DNA of 64,000 nt, taken from contig NZ_JAUZDX010000003.1 of NCBI RefSeq assembly GCF_030704685.1, positions 186,001 through 250,000 on the forward strand, read 5' to 3'. Shown piece after piece: positions 1 through 10,984 of this stretch; position 1 is the first letter of the stretch; the number at the start of each line of letters is the position of its first letter. The notes below the pieces were generated by a model. It was not told the DNA's origin, did not search any database, and worked only from the letters and a program-made list of their open reading frames with translations. This DNA is from Acidovorax sp. A1169 (lineage in GTDB: Bacteria > Pseudomonadota > Gammaproteobacteria > Burkholderiales > Burkholderiaceae_C). Made by a program: the position numbers and the translations under genes.

Positions 1-1908
1 ACGCGCCGAGGCTGGCAGGCCAGCATCCGAGCCATCAACGCAGGCGCCACGCCGGCCGCCCGGGCCTTCAGCGCTTCGCTCGGAGACAGCTCCCGGCGCA
101 TAGTGCAATGGCTGCTCTGGGCCAACATGGGCATGGCCGCCGTGCTGATCCTGCTGACCACCTGGCACACCCGGGCGCTGCTGGCCCAGCGACAGCGTGC
201 GGAGCTGGCGCTCGACGCAGAGCGCGAGCAGGCGCATGTCACGCTGGCGGCCATTGGCGATGCCGTGGTGACCACCGATCTGCATGGCAAGGTGCTGTAC
301 CTCAATCCCGCCGCCGAGGTCCTGGTGGGCATGCCAGCCCAGGAGGCCACCGGGCGCCCCCTGGCCCAGGTGCTGCAGCTCAATGACGGCACAGGCCCCC
401 TGGGCGCCGACCAACTGGTGGAGCGGGTGCTGCGCGGCGGGCCCACGCACCGCGATGGATTCACGCCGACCGTGGTGCGGCCCGACCAGAGCCTGGTGCC
501 CATCAAGCTGGTGGGCTCGCCCATCCACCACCAGTCCCTCCCCCGGGGGGTGGTGCTGGTGCTGCACGACGTGACGCGCGAACAGCACTATGTGGAGCAG
601 CTGTCCTGGCAGGCCAGCCACGATGCGCTCACGGGCCTGGTGAACCGGCGCGAGTTCGAGCGCCGGCTGGAGGCCCTGCTGGCCCAGCCGCGTGCCATGG
701 GGCGCGAAGGCGCCCTGCTCTACGTCGACCTGGACCAGTTCAAGCTCATCAACGACACCTGCGGCCACCAGGCCGGCGACGAGATGCTGCGCGAGGTCTG
801 CCGCATGCTGCAAAGCCACCTGCGCGAGGGCGACACGCTGGCGCGCCTGGGCGGGGACGAGTTCGGCATCCTGCTCAAGGACTGCCCGCCCGGCCCGTCG
901 GCACGCATTGCAGAGCAACTGCGCCAGGCCGGGCACGAACTGCGCGTGCTGTGGGAGGGGCGGCAACTCTCCACCGGCCTGAGCATCGGCATGGTGCAGC
1001 TGATCCCCGCGCTCAGCACCATCCAGGAAGCCATGCGCGTGGCCGACATGGCCTGCTACCGCGCCAAGGAGGGCGGGCGCAACCAGGTCTTCATCTACCA
1101 GACGCAAGACATCGAGATGAGCCGCCGCGAAGGCGACATGAACTGGGTGCGGCGCCTGCGCCTGGCGCTGGAGCACGACCGCTTCCGGCTGCATGCGCAG
1201 ACCATCACCGCGCTGCAGGGCAGTTCCGCTGGATCGGGCCTGCACCTGGAGGTGCTGCTGCGCCTTGCCGAAGACAACACGGAGGAACTCATCGCCCCAG
1301 GCTGCTTCATCCCCGCTGCCGAGCACTACGGCATGATGCCCGCCATCGACCGCTGGGTCGTGCGACACACGCTGGACGCTCTGGCGCAGCACCAGGCTGC
1401 AGGCGCCCGCCCGGCCGTGCACACCTGCGCCATCAACCTCTCGGGCACCACCCTGGGCGACGAGAGCCTGCTCAAGTACATCCGCAGCGAAATCGAGCAG
1501 TCGGGGGTGGATGCGCATCGGCTGTGCTTCGAGATCACCGAGACCAGCGCCATTTCCCACCTGCCCAGCGCGGTGCGGCTGATGAAGGACCTGCAGCAAC
1601 TGGGCTGCCGCTTTGCTCTCGATGATTTCGGCGTGGGCATGTCCTCCTTCACCTACCTCAAGCACCTGCCGGTGGACTACCTCAAGATCGACGGCAGCTT
1701 CGTGCGCGACATGCTGGACGACCCGACCAACCGCGCCATGGTGGAGATGATCAACCACATCGGCCATGTCATGGGCAAGGAGACCATCGCCGAGTTTGCC
1801 GAGTCCACGGCCATCGTCGATGCGCTGCGCTCCATCGGTGTGGACCATGCGCAGGGCTATGTGCTCTCGCGCCCCATCCCGCTGGCCGACTGCCTGCGGG
1901 GTGCATGA
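1..1908 (+). CDS. membrane PAS-GGDEF-EAL cyclic-di-GMP enzyme (5' end outside window)
   Basis: The reading frame is open from base 1, so the gene starts upstream and its N-terminal sensor part is missing. Counting from the GTG at 103, a membrane helix (about 1-25) is followed by a PAS domain (about 45-155), a GGDEF domain with intact LGGDEF (249-254) and an inhibitory RxxD site (REGD, 241-244) exactly five residues before it, and an EAL domain. The EAL signature reads EVL (383-385), but EITE, DDFG (507-510), KID and the final QGY are kept, so phosphodiesterase activity remains plausible. The protein would make and/or degrade cyclic di-GMP at the inner membrane. Its 3' end overlaps the convergent transporter gene by 52 bp. 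Confidence 0.9.
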   Translation, partial: TRRGWQASIRAINAGATPAARAFSASLGDSSRRIVQWLLWANMGMAAVLILLTTWHTRALLAQRQRAELALDAEREQAHVTLAAIGDAVVTTDLHGKVLYLNPAAEVLVGMPAQEATGRPLAQVLQLNDGTGPLGADQLVERVLRGGPTHRDGFTPTVVRPDQSLVPIKLVGSPIHHQSLPRGVVLVLHDVTREQHYVEQLSWQASHDALTGLVNRREFERRLEALLAQPRAMGREGALLYVDLDQFKLINDTCGHQAGDEMLREVCRMLQSHLREGDTLARLGGDEFGILLKDCPPGPSARIAEQLRQAGHELRVLWEGRQLSTGLSIGMVQLIPALSTIQEAMRVADMACYRAKEGGRNQVFIYQTQDIEMSRREGDMNWVRRLRLALEHDRFRLHAQTITALQGSSAGSGLHLEVLLRLAEDNTEELIAPGCFIPAAEHYGMMPAIDRWVVRHTLDALAQHQAAGARPAVHTCAINLSGTTLGDESLLKYIRSEIEQSGVDAHRLCFEITETSAISHLPSAVRLMKDLQQLGCRFALDDFGVGMSSFTYLKHLPVDYLKIDGSFVRDMLDDPTNRAMVEMINHIGHVMGKETIAEFAESTAIVDALRSIGVDHAQGYVLSRPIPLADCLRGA

Positions 1909-2816
1909 GCCAGGGCCCCGCTGCCCAGCGCCAGGCCAGGCACCACCAGCAGCACGGCGGCCAGCAAGGCCCCCGAGAGCGGCTCGCCCAGCAGCCAGGC
2001 CCCGCCCGCCGCCGTGAGCAAAGGCACCAGCGCCGCCGACAGAGCCGCCCGCGCAGGGCCCAGCCGTGCAATCGCCACGCTGTAGACCACCAGGCCCAGC
2101 AGCCCGGCCGCCACGCCCTGCCCCAGCGCCTGCCAGGCCACATCGCTCCAGGGTGCCGAGAGCAGGCGCGGCGCACCCGCCACGAGCAGCAAAGGCAGCA
2201 ACAGCAAGGCCGAACCCAGGTTCACGACGGCAGCGCCCTGCCAAGGCGTGAGGCCGCTGCTGCGAAACGCCAGCGTGTACACCGACCACAGCAGCGCCGC
2301 CAGCAGGAACAACAGATCGCCGCGCCAGGTCCCCTCCACCGTTCGCCAGCCGGCCGCGCCGAACACCGCCATGCCCACCACGATCAACGCCAGGCCCAGC
2401 AGGCGCGAAGGCGCAGGCCGCTCCCCGGACACCAGCCAGCCGCCCAGCGCGGTGAACACCGGCAGGCTGCCTGCCACGAAGATGCCCATGTGCGCCGCAG
2501 GCGCCCACTGCGCGCCGGCCAGCACCACCAGCCCGAACGGCAGGCCCCCGCACAGCACCAGCAGCGCACAGCGTCTGTACGACAGGCCTGCCGGCCACCC
2601 GCTGCGCCGCAGCCACAGCGGTGCCAAAACCAGCGCAGGGATGGCATAGCGCAGCACGGCCAGCTCGGTCGGCCCCAACGTGGTGGTGACGCCATGGCGC
2701 GAGGCAAGCTGCCAGCCGCTGCCGATGAGCGCAGCGGCCAAAGCCGCCAGCCAGCCGACCCACGGCGATGGAATCGAGGAACACAGGCGGCGAAACGAGG
2801 ATGCGAAGACAGGCAT
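1857..2816 (-). CDS. EamA/DMT-family transporter
   Basis: A protein of 319 residues with about ten hydrophobic segments in two halves, the usual drug/metabolite transporter (EamA) architecture; the first half runs from about residue 18 to 155 and the second from about 167 to 300. Such proteins export small metabolites or amino acids across the inner membrane; the substrate cannot be read from sequence. It lies 53 bp downstream of an AraC-type regulator on the same strand, which probably controls it. Its 3' end runs into the end of the convergent GGDEF/EAL gene. Confidence 0.85.
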   Translation of the reverse strand: MPVFASSFRRLCSSIPSPWVGWLAALAAALIGSGWQLASRHGVTTTLGPTELAVLRYAIPALVLAPLWLRRSGWPAGLSYRRCALLVLCGGLPFGLVVLAGAQWAPAAHMGIFVAGSLPVFTALGGWLVSGERPAPSRLLGLALIVVGMAVFGAAGWRTVEGTWRGDLLFLLAALLWSVYTLAFRSSGLTPWQGAAVVNLGSALLLLPLLLVAGAPRLLSAPWSDVAWQALGQGVAAGLLGLVVYSVAIARLGPARAALSAALVPLLTAAGGAWLLGEPLSGALLAAVLLVVPGLALGSGALAHAPRRQSASGMGREST

Positions 2817-2869
2817 GCCTGCAGTCTGGGCGCAGCACCCCCGGTGCGGATATCAGAATCCTGCGGAGA

Positions 2870-3640
2870 TCAGCCCTGCAGTGCCTGCCGGGCCTGCGCT
2901 GGCGTCACGCCGACTGCGCGGCGGAACGCGGTGCCCAGGTGGCTCTGGCTGCTGTAGCCCAGGTCATGCGCCAGGGCCGCCAGGTCGCCCTCACCCTCGT
3001 CCAGGCGCTGCAGCGCCGCGGCCAGCCGCAACTGCTCGCGGTAGGCATGCAAGCCCAGGCCGGTGTGGGCGCGGAACAGGCGAGCGAGATGGAAGTAAGA
3101 ACAGCAAGCCGCATCGGCCACGTCGTGCAGCGACCAGGCCTGGCCGTCTGCCGCCACTGTGCGCGTGGCCATGAAGCGCCGTGCGCGCGCCACGGCCGCA
3201 TGGGCCATGCCGCTGTCGCACAACATCCCTTGCCCAAGCACGGGCCCGGTGGCCTGCTCTCGCCCTTGCGCCAGCGCACGCCAATGCAGGCGCAGCTGCC
3301 ACAGGGCACGGGGTGGCAGCGTCCATGCAAGTGCACTCTCTGGACTGCCGGCCGATGCGCAGCCCGGCTGCATGCTGACCACCATGTGGCTGCGCGGCGC
3401 GGCCTGCCATTCATGGACCTGGTAGGGCAGCCCGGTGGGCAGGGCCACCACGGTCAGCCCGTCGAGCAGCACCTGCCGCCCCTGCACATGGAACTCGGAC
3501 ACGCCGCACACCGGGAAGACCCAGCGCGGCGTGGCCACCTGGTAGACAGGGTTGCCGGCAGAGGCCGCGCCCGCCGGTTTGACCACCCGCTCCACCCGCC
3601 ACGCAGCGGTGTCGGCGTAGAGGATGCGGTCCTGCGGCAT
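2870..3640 (-). CDS. AraC-family transcriptional regulator
   Basis: A 256-residue protein with an N-terminal cupin-like effector domain (about 1-130) and a C-terminal pair of helix-turn-helix motifs (about 155-255). The last part contains the typical signature DLGYSSQSHLGTAFRR followed by VGVTPAQAR. It is an AraC/XylS-type DNA-binding regulator. Position directly upstream of the DMT transporter on the same strand suggests local control of export. The inducer is unknown. Confidence 0.88.
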   Translation of the reverse strand: MPQDRILYADTAAWRVERVVKPAGAASAGNPVYQVATPRWVFPVCGVSEFHVQGRQVLLDGLTVVALPTGLPYQVHEWQAAPRSHMVVSMQPGCASAGSPESALAWTLPPRALWQLRLHWRALAQGREQATGPVLGQGMLCDSGMAHAAVARARRFMATRTVAADGQAWSLHDVADAACCSYFHLARLFRAHTGLGLHAYREQLRLAAALQRLDEGEGDLAALAHDLGYSSQSHLGTAFRRAVGVTPAQARQALQG

Positions 3641-3666
3641 GGGAGGGCCAGGCGAAAAAGCCCGTG

Positions 3667-6054
<2,388 letters not shown>

Positions 6055-6156
6055 GTGGGGGGTGCGAGACCTCGAATGTGCAAGGCCGTTATGGATAACC
6101 CGCGATTTTACGGTGGCGGGGCAATTTTGTCGCCTTGCGTCGGTTTGTCCTATGTA

Positions 6157-6211
6157 TCGACAGGCCATGACCCCATGGCATACACTTGCCAAAGTCAATC
6201 AATTGCATGAC
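6157..6211 (+). promoter_or_regulatory. promoter and MarR-type operator of the MarR-GNAT gene
   Basis: A sigma70-like promoter can be drawn with -35 TCGACA (6157-6162), an 18-bp spacer and -10 TACACT (6181-6186). The imperfect palindrome GTCAATCAATTGCATGAC (6194-6211, 14 of 18 positions symmetric) starts at the predicted transcription start, 15 bp before the ATG. This arrangement is typical of MarR autorepression. It is an inference from position and symmetry only. Confidence 0.5.
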
Positions 6212-6225
6212 AAAGGCAATCAATC

Positions 6226-7170
6226 ATGAGCAATATTGCCCCCAAAGCACCTGCAGACGCCGTCAAGGCCGTGCGCCGCTTCAACCGCTTCTTCACGCGC
6301 CGCATCGGTGTGCTCGACCCCTACCTGGGCAGCGAACTGTCGCTGACCGACGTGCGCGTGCTCTATGAACTGGCCCACCGCGACGCCCTGGTGGCCAGCG
6401 AACTGGCGCGCGGGCTGGGGCTGGATGGTGGCTACCTGAGCCGCATCCTGCGGCGCTTCGAGGGTGCGGGCTGGATCAGCCGGACACCAAGCGCCAGGGA
6501 CGCGCGCCAGAGCGAACTCACGCTGACGCCTGCGGGGCACGCCGCCTTTGCCCCCCTGCAACAGCGCTCGCGCGACGAGGCCGGCGCCCTGCTCGCCCCC
6601 CTGCCCGCCCCCCGCCAGACGGAGCTGGTGCAAGCCATGGAACGCATCGAGGCGCTGCTGGAGCCCGCCGCAGCCGCCAGCGGGCCTGCCAAGGTGGCCG
6701 TGCTGCGCGACCCGGCGCCGGGCGACATGGGCTGGGTGGTGCAGCAGCATGGCGAGATCTACGCCCGCGAATATGGCTGGGACATGCGTTTCGAGGCCCT
6801 GGTGGCCGACATTGCTGCGCAGTTCGTGCGCAAGTTTCAGCCGGCCTGGGAAAAATGCTGGATCGCCGAGCTCGACGGCGAGCGCGTGGGCGCCGTCTTC
6901 GTGGTGCGCAAGTCGGCCACCACGGCCAAGCTGCGCATGCTGATCCTCTCGCCCAAGGCCCGCGGCCTGGGCCTGGGGGCGCGGTTGACCGACGAATGCA
7001 TCGCCTTTGCGCGTGCCAAGGGTTACAAAAAAATGGTGCTATGGACCAACAGTTGTCTCATTACCGCACGTTCGATCTATGCCAAACGGGGTTTCACCCT
7101 CGACAAGTCGGAGCCCTACGAGGACTTCGGGCAACAATTGGTGGGAGAAACCTGGTCGCTCAAGCTATGA
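6226..7170 (+). CDS. bifunctional MarR-type regulator / GNAT acetyltransferase
   Basis: A 314-residue fusion. Residues 1 to about 145 form a MarR winged-helix domain (ELARGLGLDGGYLSRILRRFE recognition region, then the wing SARDARQSELTLT); residues from about 160 form a GNAT fold with the acetyl-CoA loop around LSPKARGLGLGARL. Such fusions occur widely in proteobacteria. The palindrome just upstream suggests self-control. Its stop codon overlaps the start of the next acetyltransferase gene (ATGA), so the two are translationally coupled. Target of acetylation unknown. Confidence 0.88.
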   Translation: MSNIAPKAPADAVKAVRRFNRFFTRRIGVLDPYLGSELSLTDVRVLYELAHRDALVASELARGLGLDGGYLSRILRRFEGAGWISRTPSARDARQSELTLTPAGHAAFAPLQQRSRDEAGALLAPLPAPRQTELVQAMERIEALLEPAAAASGPAKVAVLRDPAPGDMGWVVQQHGEIYAREYGWDMRFEALVADIAAQFVRKFQPAWEKCWIAELDGERVGAVFVVRKSATTAKLRMLILSPKARGLGLGARLTDECIAFARAKGYKKMVLWTNSCLITARSIYAKRGFTLDKSEPYEDFGQQLVGETWSLKL

Positions 7171-7724
7171 CCCTTGCCCGGACCGACGCCGTGACAACCA
7201 GCCCCTCTTCAACACCCACCCTGCGCCTGCTCACCCCGCACGACGACCTGGAGCGGCTGACGGCGCTCGTCCATTCGGCCTACGCACCGCACGCCGCCAA
7301 GGGCCTGCGCTATTGGGCCACCCACCAGACGGTGGAGGACACGGCCAAGCGCCTGGCCTCGGGCCTGGCACTGGTCATGGAAATAGATGGGGACTACGCG
7401 GCGACGGCAACTTTGCGCTCGCCGCAGCCGGAGTCGAAGGTGGCGCTGTACCGCGACAGCACGGTATGGTCCATCACGCAGTTCTGCGTGGCGCCGCCGT
7501 TCAAGGGCCTGGGTCTGGGGAAACTGCTGCACGGGGAACTGGTGCAGAGGGCGCGCAGTGCCGGGGCCGCCACCCTGGCACTGGACACGGCCCAACCGGC
7601 CCATGCATTGATTGCGATGTACGAATCCTGGGGCTACCGCGTGGTCGGCGAATGCGACTGGAGGCCGCTCACCAACTACACCAGCGTGCTCATGTCACGC
7701 TCGGTCGACAGCGCCGCCGCGTGA
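7167..7724 (+). CDS. GNAT-family N-acetyltransferase
   Basis: 185 residues, started at the ATG that overlaps the TGA of the preceding MarR-GNAT gene; longer in-frame extensions only shadow that gene. The GNAT core is visible: a strand ending in WSITQFCVAPPFKGLGLGKLL (acetyl-CoA pyrophosphate loop Q/RxxGxG/A-type: FKGLGLGKLL) and a C-terminal LYxxxGF-like segment, here MYESWGYRVVGE. It transfers an acetyl group from acetyl-CoA to an unknown amine. Coupling implies the two acetyltransferases serve the same response. Confidence 0.82.
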   Translation: MTLARTDAVTTSPSSTPTLRLLTPHDDLERLTALVHSAYAPHAAKGLRYWATHQTVEDTAKRLASGLALVMEIDGDYAATATLRSPQPESKVALYRDSTVWSITQFCVAPPFKGLGLGKLLHGELVQRARSAGAATLALDTAQPAHALIAMYESWGYRVVGECDWRPLTNYTSVLMSRSVDSAAA

Positions 7725-7753
7725 GCAGCCGCTGCCCCATGCGCCGATAGCTC

Positions 7754-7960
7754 TTACCACTCACCCACTTCACGCACGCGCTGGGCCAGGTCGAACTCTT
7801 CCTCGTCCTCGAAATCGGTCGCCACATCTGCCCGCAGGGCGCTGGCGGCAGCGGCAGGAGACTGTACGGCCATGCGTGGCGTGGACGATGCGGCGAAGCG
7901 GCCGAACACGTGGCTGGCCAGCGCGCTGGGGAGGGATGCGGTCAATGGCAGTGCGAACAT
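7754..7960 (-). CDS. small hypothetical protein
   Basis: A 68-residue reading frame with an Ala-rich N-terminal half and an acidic-then-charged end (DFEDEEEFDLAQRVREVGEW). A good ribosome site, AAGGA, lies 7-11 bases before the ATG, which supports expression. I do not recognise a family. It is convergent with the GNAT gene. Confidence 0.5.
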   Translation of the reverse strand: MFALPLTASLPSALASHVFGRFAASSTPRMAVQSPAAAASALRADVATDFEDEEEFDLAQRVREVGEW

Positions 7961-8103
7961 GGCGGGTCCTTGGGTGCGTTTGCTTACTTGTTGTCTGCCG
8001 AGAATAGTTATCGGCTATAGGGTCAAGTGTAGGAACGCACCGCGTCTGCGCTTGTGACAGAACGCACACTTACAGGCCCGAGCCCGACCAGCGGGCGGCC
8101 GAC

Positions 8104-8119
8104 TGTGACAGGCGTCACA
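8104..8119. promoter_or_regulatory. CRP/FNR-family-like operator
   Basis: TGTGACAGGCGTCACA contains perfect half-sites TGTGA and TCACA separated by six bases, the geometry of a CRP-type site. It lies in the 296-bp gap between the small hypothetical gene and yigZ. The rest of that gap holds no gene I can support. Which CRP/FNR homologue would bind is unknown. Confidence 0.4.
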
Positions 8120-8256
8120 TAACTGCCACCTCCAACGCCGCAGGTGAAGCATTTGCACCACCCCCATCTGGGGGATGCTTGCGTACAGGCCCTGCCGCCG
8201 AGCGGCGTGGGCAACGCGCAAAGGTGCAATCCGCTGTGCCTTATGCTCTGCGCCCC

Positions 8257-8850
8257 ATGCCACAGACCCTTGCAGCCCCCGCCCACAGCGAGCTCATCAT
8301 CAAAAAGAGCCGCTTCATCGGCTGCGTGCAGCCCATGGCCGACCGCGCCAGTGCGCAGGCCGCCGTGGACGCGCTGTGGAAGCAGCACCCCGGCGCCGCA
8401 CATGTCTGCTGGGCGCTGCTTGCGGGCGGCCAATCGGCCGCCGTGGACGATGGCGAGCCGGGCGGCACGGCTGGCCGGCCGATGCTCGACGTGCTGCGGC
8501 ACCAGGACCTGGAGGGCGTGCAGGCCACCGTGGTGCGCTATTTCGGCGGGGTGAAACTGGGCGCGGGCGGGCTGGTGCGCGCCTACACCGACACCATCGC
8601 CCAGGCCTTGCTCACCGCGCCCAAGGTGATCCTGCAGCGCATGGCCACGCTGCAGTGCATGGTGCCCTATGCCCTGGAAGGCCTGCTGCGCCGGGAGGTG
8701 GAGGCAGCCGGTGCCGAGCTGATCGACGTGCAGCACGGCTCGCTGGTCACCCTGCAGATGCGGTTGCCGCAGGCGCAGGCCGAAGCCTTCGTGCTGCGCA
8801 TCAATGACCAGGGCCAGGGGCGCGTAGGCTGGATGGACGCGGCCCCCTGA
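8257..8850 (+). CDS. yigZ: IMPACT/YigZ-family protein
   Basis: 197 residues from the ATG at 8257 (MPQTLAAPAHSE); an upstream TTG is unlikely. The N-terminal UPF0029/IMPACT domain carries the family hallmarks KKSRFIGCVQPM, DDGEPGGTAGRPML and VVRYFGGVKLGAGGLVRAY; the C-terminal part (about 130-197) is the DUF1949 ferredoxin-like domain. The eukaryotic homologue regulates translation through GCN1; the bacterial role is unknown. It is a single-gene unit. Confidence 0.93.
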   Translation: MPQTLAAPAHSELIIKKSRFIGCVQPMADRASAQAAVDALWKQHPGAAHVCWALLAGGQSAAVDDGEPGGTAGRPMLDVLRHQDLEGVQATVVRYFGGVKLGAGGLVRAYTDTIAQALLTAPKVILQRMATLQCMVPYALEGLLRREVEAAGAELIDVQHGSLVTLQMRLPQAQAEAFVLRINDQGQGRVGWMDAAP

Positions 8851-8942
8851 GCTGCTGCGCCAGAAGACAGGCAACACGCCTACAGGTGCACGACCGCCTG
8901 CCCTGCACACTACGGCACAAGCAATCTTGGGAGACGCGATCC

Positions 8943-10358
8943 ATGGACCAGCCGCTCGACACCATCATCATCGGCGCAGGCACGGCCGGCCTGGCCGCCC
9001 TGCGCGAGGTGCGCAAGCGCACCGAGCGCTACCTGATCGTCAATGACGGGCCCTGGGGCACCACCTGCGCCCGCGTGGGCTGCATGCCGTCCAAGACCCT
9101 GATCGAGGCGGCCAACGCCTTCCACCGGCGCCATGCCTTCGGCGAATTCGGCATCCGGGGCGCAGATGGCCTTACGGCCGACCTCCCCGCCGTGCTGCAG
9201 CGCGTGCGGGCGCTGCGCGATGATTTCGTGGCCGGCGCAATGCAGGCCACCGACGACCTGGGCGGCGCCAGCCTATCGGGCCGCGCGGTGCTGCTGGACG
9301 CGCACACGGTGGACGTGGGCGGCGTGCGCTACCACGCCGAAAGCATCATCATCGCCACCGGCTCGCGGCCCGTGGTGCCCGAGGAGTGGCTGGCCTTCGG
9401 CGACCGCATCCTGACCACCGATACCCTGTTCGAGCAGCCCACCCTGGGCCCGCGCGTGGCGGTGATCGGCATGGGCGCCATCGGCGTGGAGCTGTCACAG
9501 GCCCTGGCGCGCCTGGGCCTGGAAGTGGCGGCCTTCACCAGCGGCCACACGCTGGGCGGCCTGAGCGACCCGACCCTGAACGCCGAACTGGCAGCGCTGC
9601 TCAAGAAGGAAATGGTGCTGCACACCCATGCCAAGGCCGAACTGCGCGAGGTGCCTGGTGGCATCGAGGTCAGCAGCGGAGCCAACCGCGTGGTCGTGGA
9701 CCACGTCATCGCAGCCATGGGCCGCACCCCCAACATCGAGCAACTGGGGCTTGAGACCCTGGGCGAACCGCTGGATGAAAAAGGCATGCCCCAGGTCGAC
9801 CGGCAGACCCAGCAGATCGGCAAGCTGCGCGTGTTCCTGGCGGGCGATGCCAACGACGATGCCGCGCTGCTTCACGAGGGCGCCGACGAAGGCCATATCG
9901 CCGGCATGAATGCCCTGGCGGCCGAGCCTGCGCGCTTCGTGCGCCGTGCGCCCTTGGCCATCGTGTTCTGCGACCCCAATGTGGCGGTGGTCGGCGTGCC
10001 CTTCTCCCAACTGGACCCGGCCCACACCGTGGTGGGTGCCGTGGACTTCGACAACCAGGGCCGGGCCCGCGCCGCCCTGCGCAACCAGGGGCGGCTGTGC
10101 GTGTATGTGGACAAGGGCAGTGCCCGGCTGCTGGGCGCCGAGATGTGCGCCCCCGATGGCGAGCACCTGGCCCACCTGCTGGCGCTGGCCGTGCAACAAA
10201 AGCTCACGGTGCACGAGTTGCTGGGCATGCCCATCTACCACCCGGTGCTGGAAGAAGGCCTGCGCACGGCTTTGCGCAATGCCGCCCGCCACCTGCCCGA
10301 CGCCAGCGCATCGGACCTGGCGGCCTGCACGCCCATCGGGGTTGCCGCGCTGGAATGA
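8943..10358 (+). CDS. dihydrolipoyl-dehydrogenase-like FAD/NAD(P) disulfide oxidoreductase
   Basis: 471 residues from the ATG at 8943. An FAD-binding GxGxxG (IIIGAGTAGLAAL), the redox-active pair in TTCARVGCMPSK (CxxxxC), an NAD(P)-binding GxGxxG (VIGMGAIGVELSQAL), the second FAD motif (RVFLAGDAN) and the C-terminal dimer-interface His-Glu of the class (YHPVLEEGL) are all present. It belongs to the pyridine-nucleotide disulfide reductase class I family. No 2-oxo acid dehydrogenase genes are nearby, so a role other than E3 (for example another small disulfide) is possible. Confidence 0.87.
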   Translation: MDQPLDTIIIGAGTAGLAALREVRKRTERYLIVNDGPWGTTCARVGCMPSKTLIEAANAFHRRHAFGEFGIRGADGLTADLPAVLQRVRALRDDFVAGAMQATDDLGGASLSGRAVLLDAHTVDVGGVRYHAESIIIATGSRPVVPEEWLAFGDRILTTDTLFEQPTLGPRVAVIGMGAIGVELSQALARLGLEVAAFTSGHTLGGLSDPTLNAELAALLKKEMVLHTHAKAELREVPGGIEVSSGANRVVVDHVIAAMGRTPNIEQLGLETLGEPLDEKGMPQVDRQTQQIGKLRVFLAGDANDDAALLHEGADEGHIAGMNALAAEPARFVRRAPLAIVFCDPNVAVVGVPFSQLDPAHTVVGAVDFDNQGRARAALRNQGRLCVYVDKGSARLLGAEMCAPDGEHLAHLLALAVQQKLTVHELLGMPIYHPVLEEGLRTALRNAARHLPDASASDLAACTPIGVAALE

Positions 10359-10455
10359 AGGGGGCCGCGCGGCGCCCCAGGATGTAACAGTGCGCAAACG
10401 CCCTTCATTTCAGGCGCAGAACGCCGATAAGACAGACAAGTTTCGGAGAACCCGC

Positions 10456-10659
10456 ATGGATGTCGCACTCACCAACAGCATCGTCAACACCGCCACGGCC
10501 CTGGCCAGCCGCGAGACTTCGGACGCCATCAACATCACCGTGCTGAAGAAGGCGCTGGACATCCAGGCCACCTCGGCCGCCACGCTGCTGCAGGCCCTGC
10601 CCCAGCCGCCGCTGGCCACGTCGGGCTCGCTGGGCACCCAGGTCAATACCTTTGCCTGA
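10456..10659 (+). CDS. YjfB-family putative motility protein
   Basis: 67 residues from the ATG at 10456, preceded by the ribosome site GGAGA. The protein shows the small YjfB pattern: a helix with alternating Ala/Thr, then LKKALDIQATSAATLLQALP and a short Gly/Ser tail. Relatives are linked to flagellar regulons, but the biochemical role is unknown. A strong terminator follows, so the gene is a separate unit. Confidence 0.8.
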   Translation: MDVALTNSIVNTATALASRETSDAINITVLKKALDIQATSAATLLQALPQPPLATSGSLGTQVNTFA

Positions 10660-10707
10660 CCACTGGACCGGAATCTTCCCTTTTTCTCCAAGGTAAGCCC
10701 CTCCCAA

Positions 10708-10733
10708 GCCGCCCCTAGAGGCGGCATTTTTTT
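10708..10733 (+). terminator. rho-independent terminator after the YjfB gene
   Basis: Perfect stem GCCGCC/GGCGGC (10708-10713 and 10720-10725) with a six-base loop and a run of seven T (10727-10733). Confidence 0.8.
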
Positions 10734-10984
10734 GTGCCTTTGCATGGCCCTGCGGGTGGCGGCCTCCCTGCCATGGCGGCACAGAAGCCCCTCGTGCGCA
10801 ACGACCACCGTCATCGTTACAAGATGTAGGTAGACTGGTGAATGAAGAGTAGCCCTGCCTGTCACTGCACTGCGCATTCCGTGGATCGCACGCACGGTGG
10901 CAAGGCAGTTGGCGGGAGGTGCCGCACTGGCCGTAAAGGCCGTGCGGTATGCAGTGCAATCCATATCCATTTGAAAGGCGAAAA
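10734..10984. other. non-coding gap upstream of the DUF2628-like gene
   Basis: About 250 bases with no supported gene. It must hold the promoter of the next gene; I see no confident -35/-10 pair. The ribosome site GAAAGG precedes the ATG at 10985. Confidence 0.4.
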
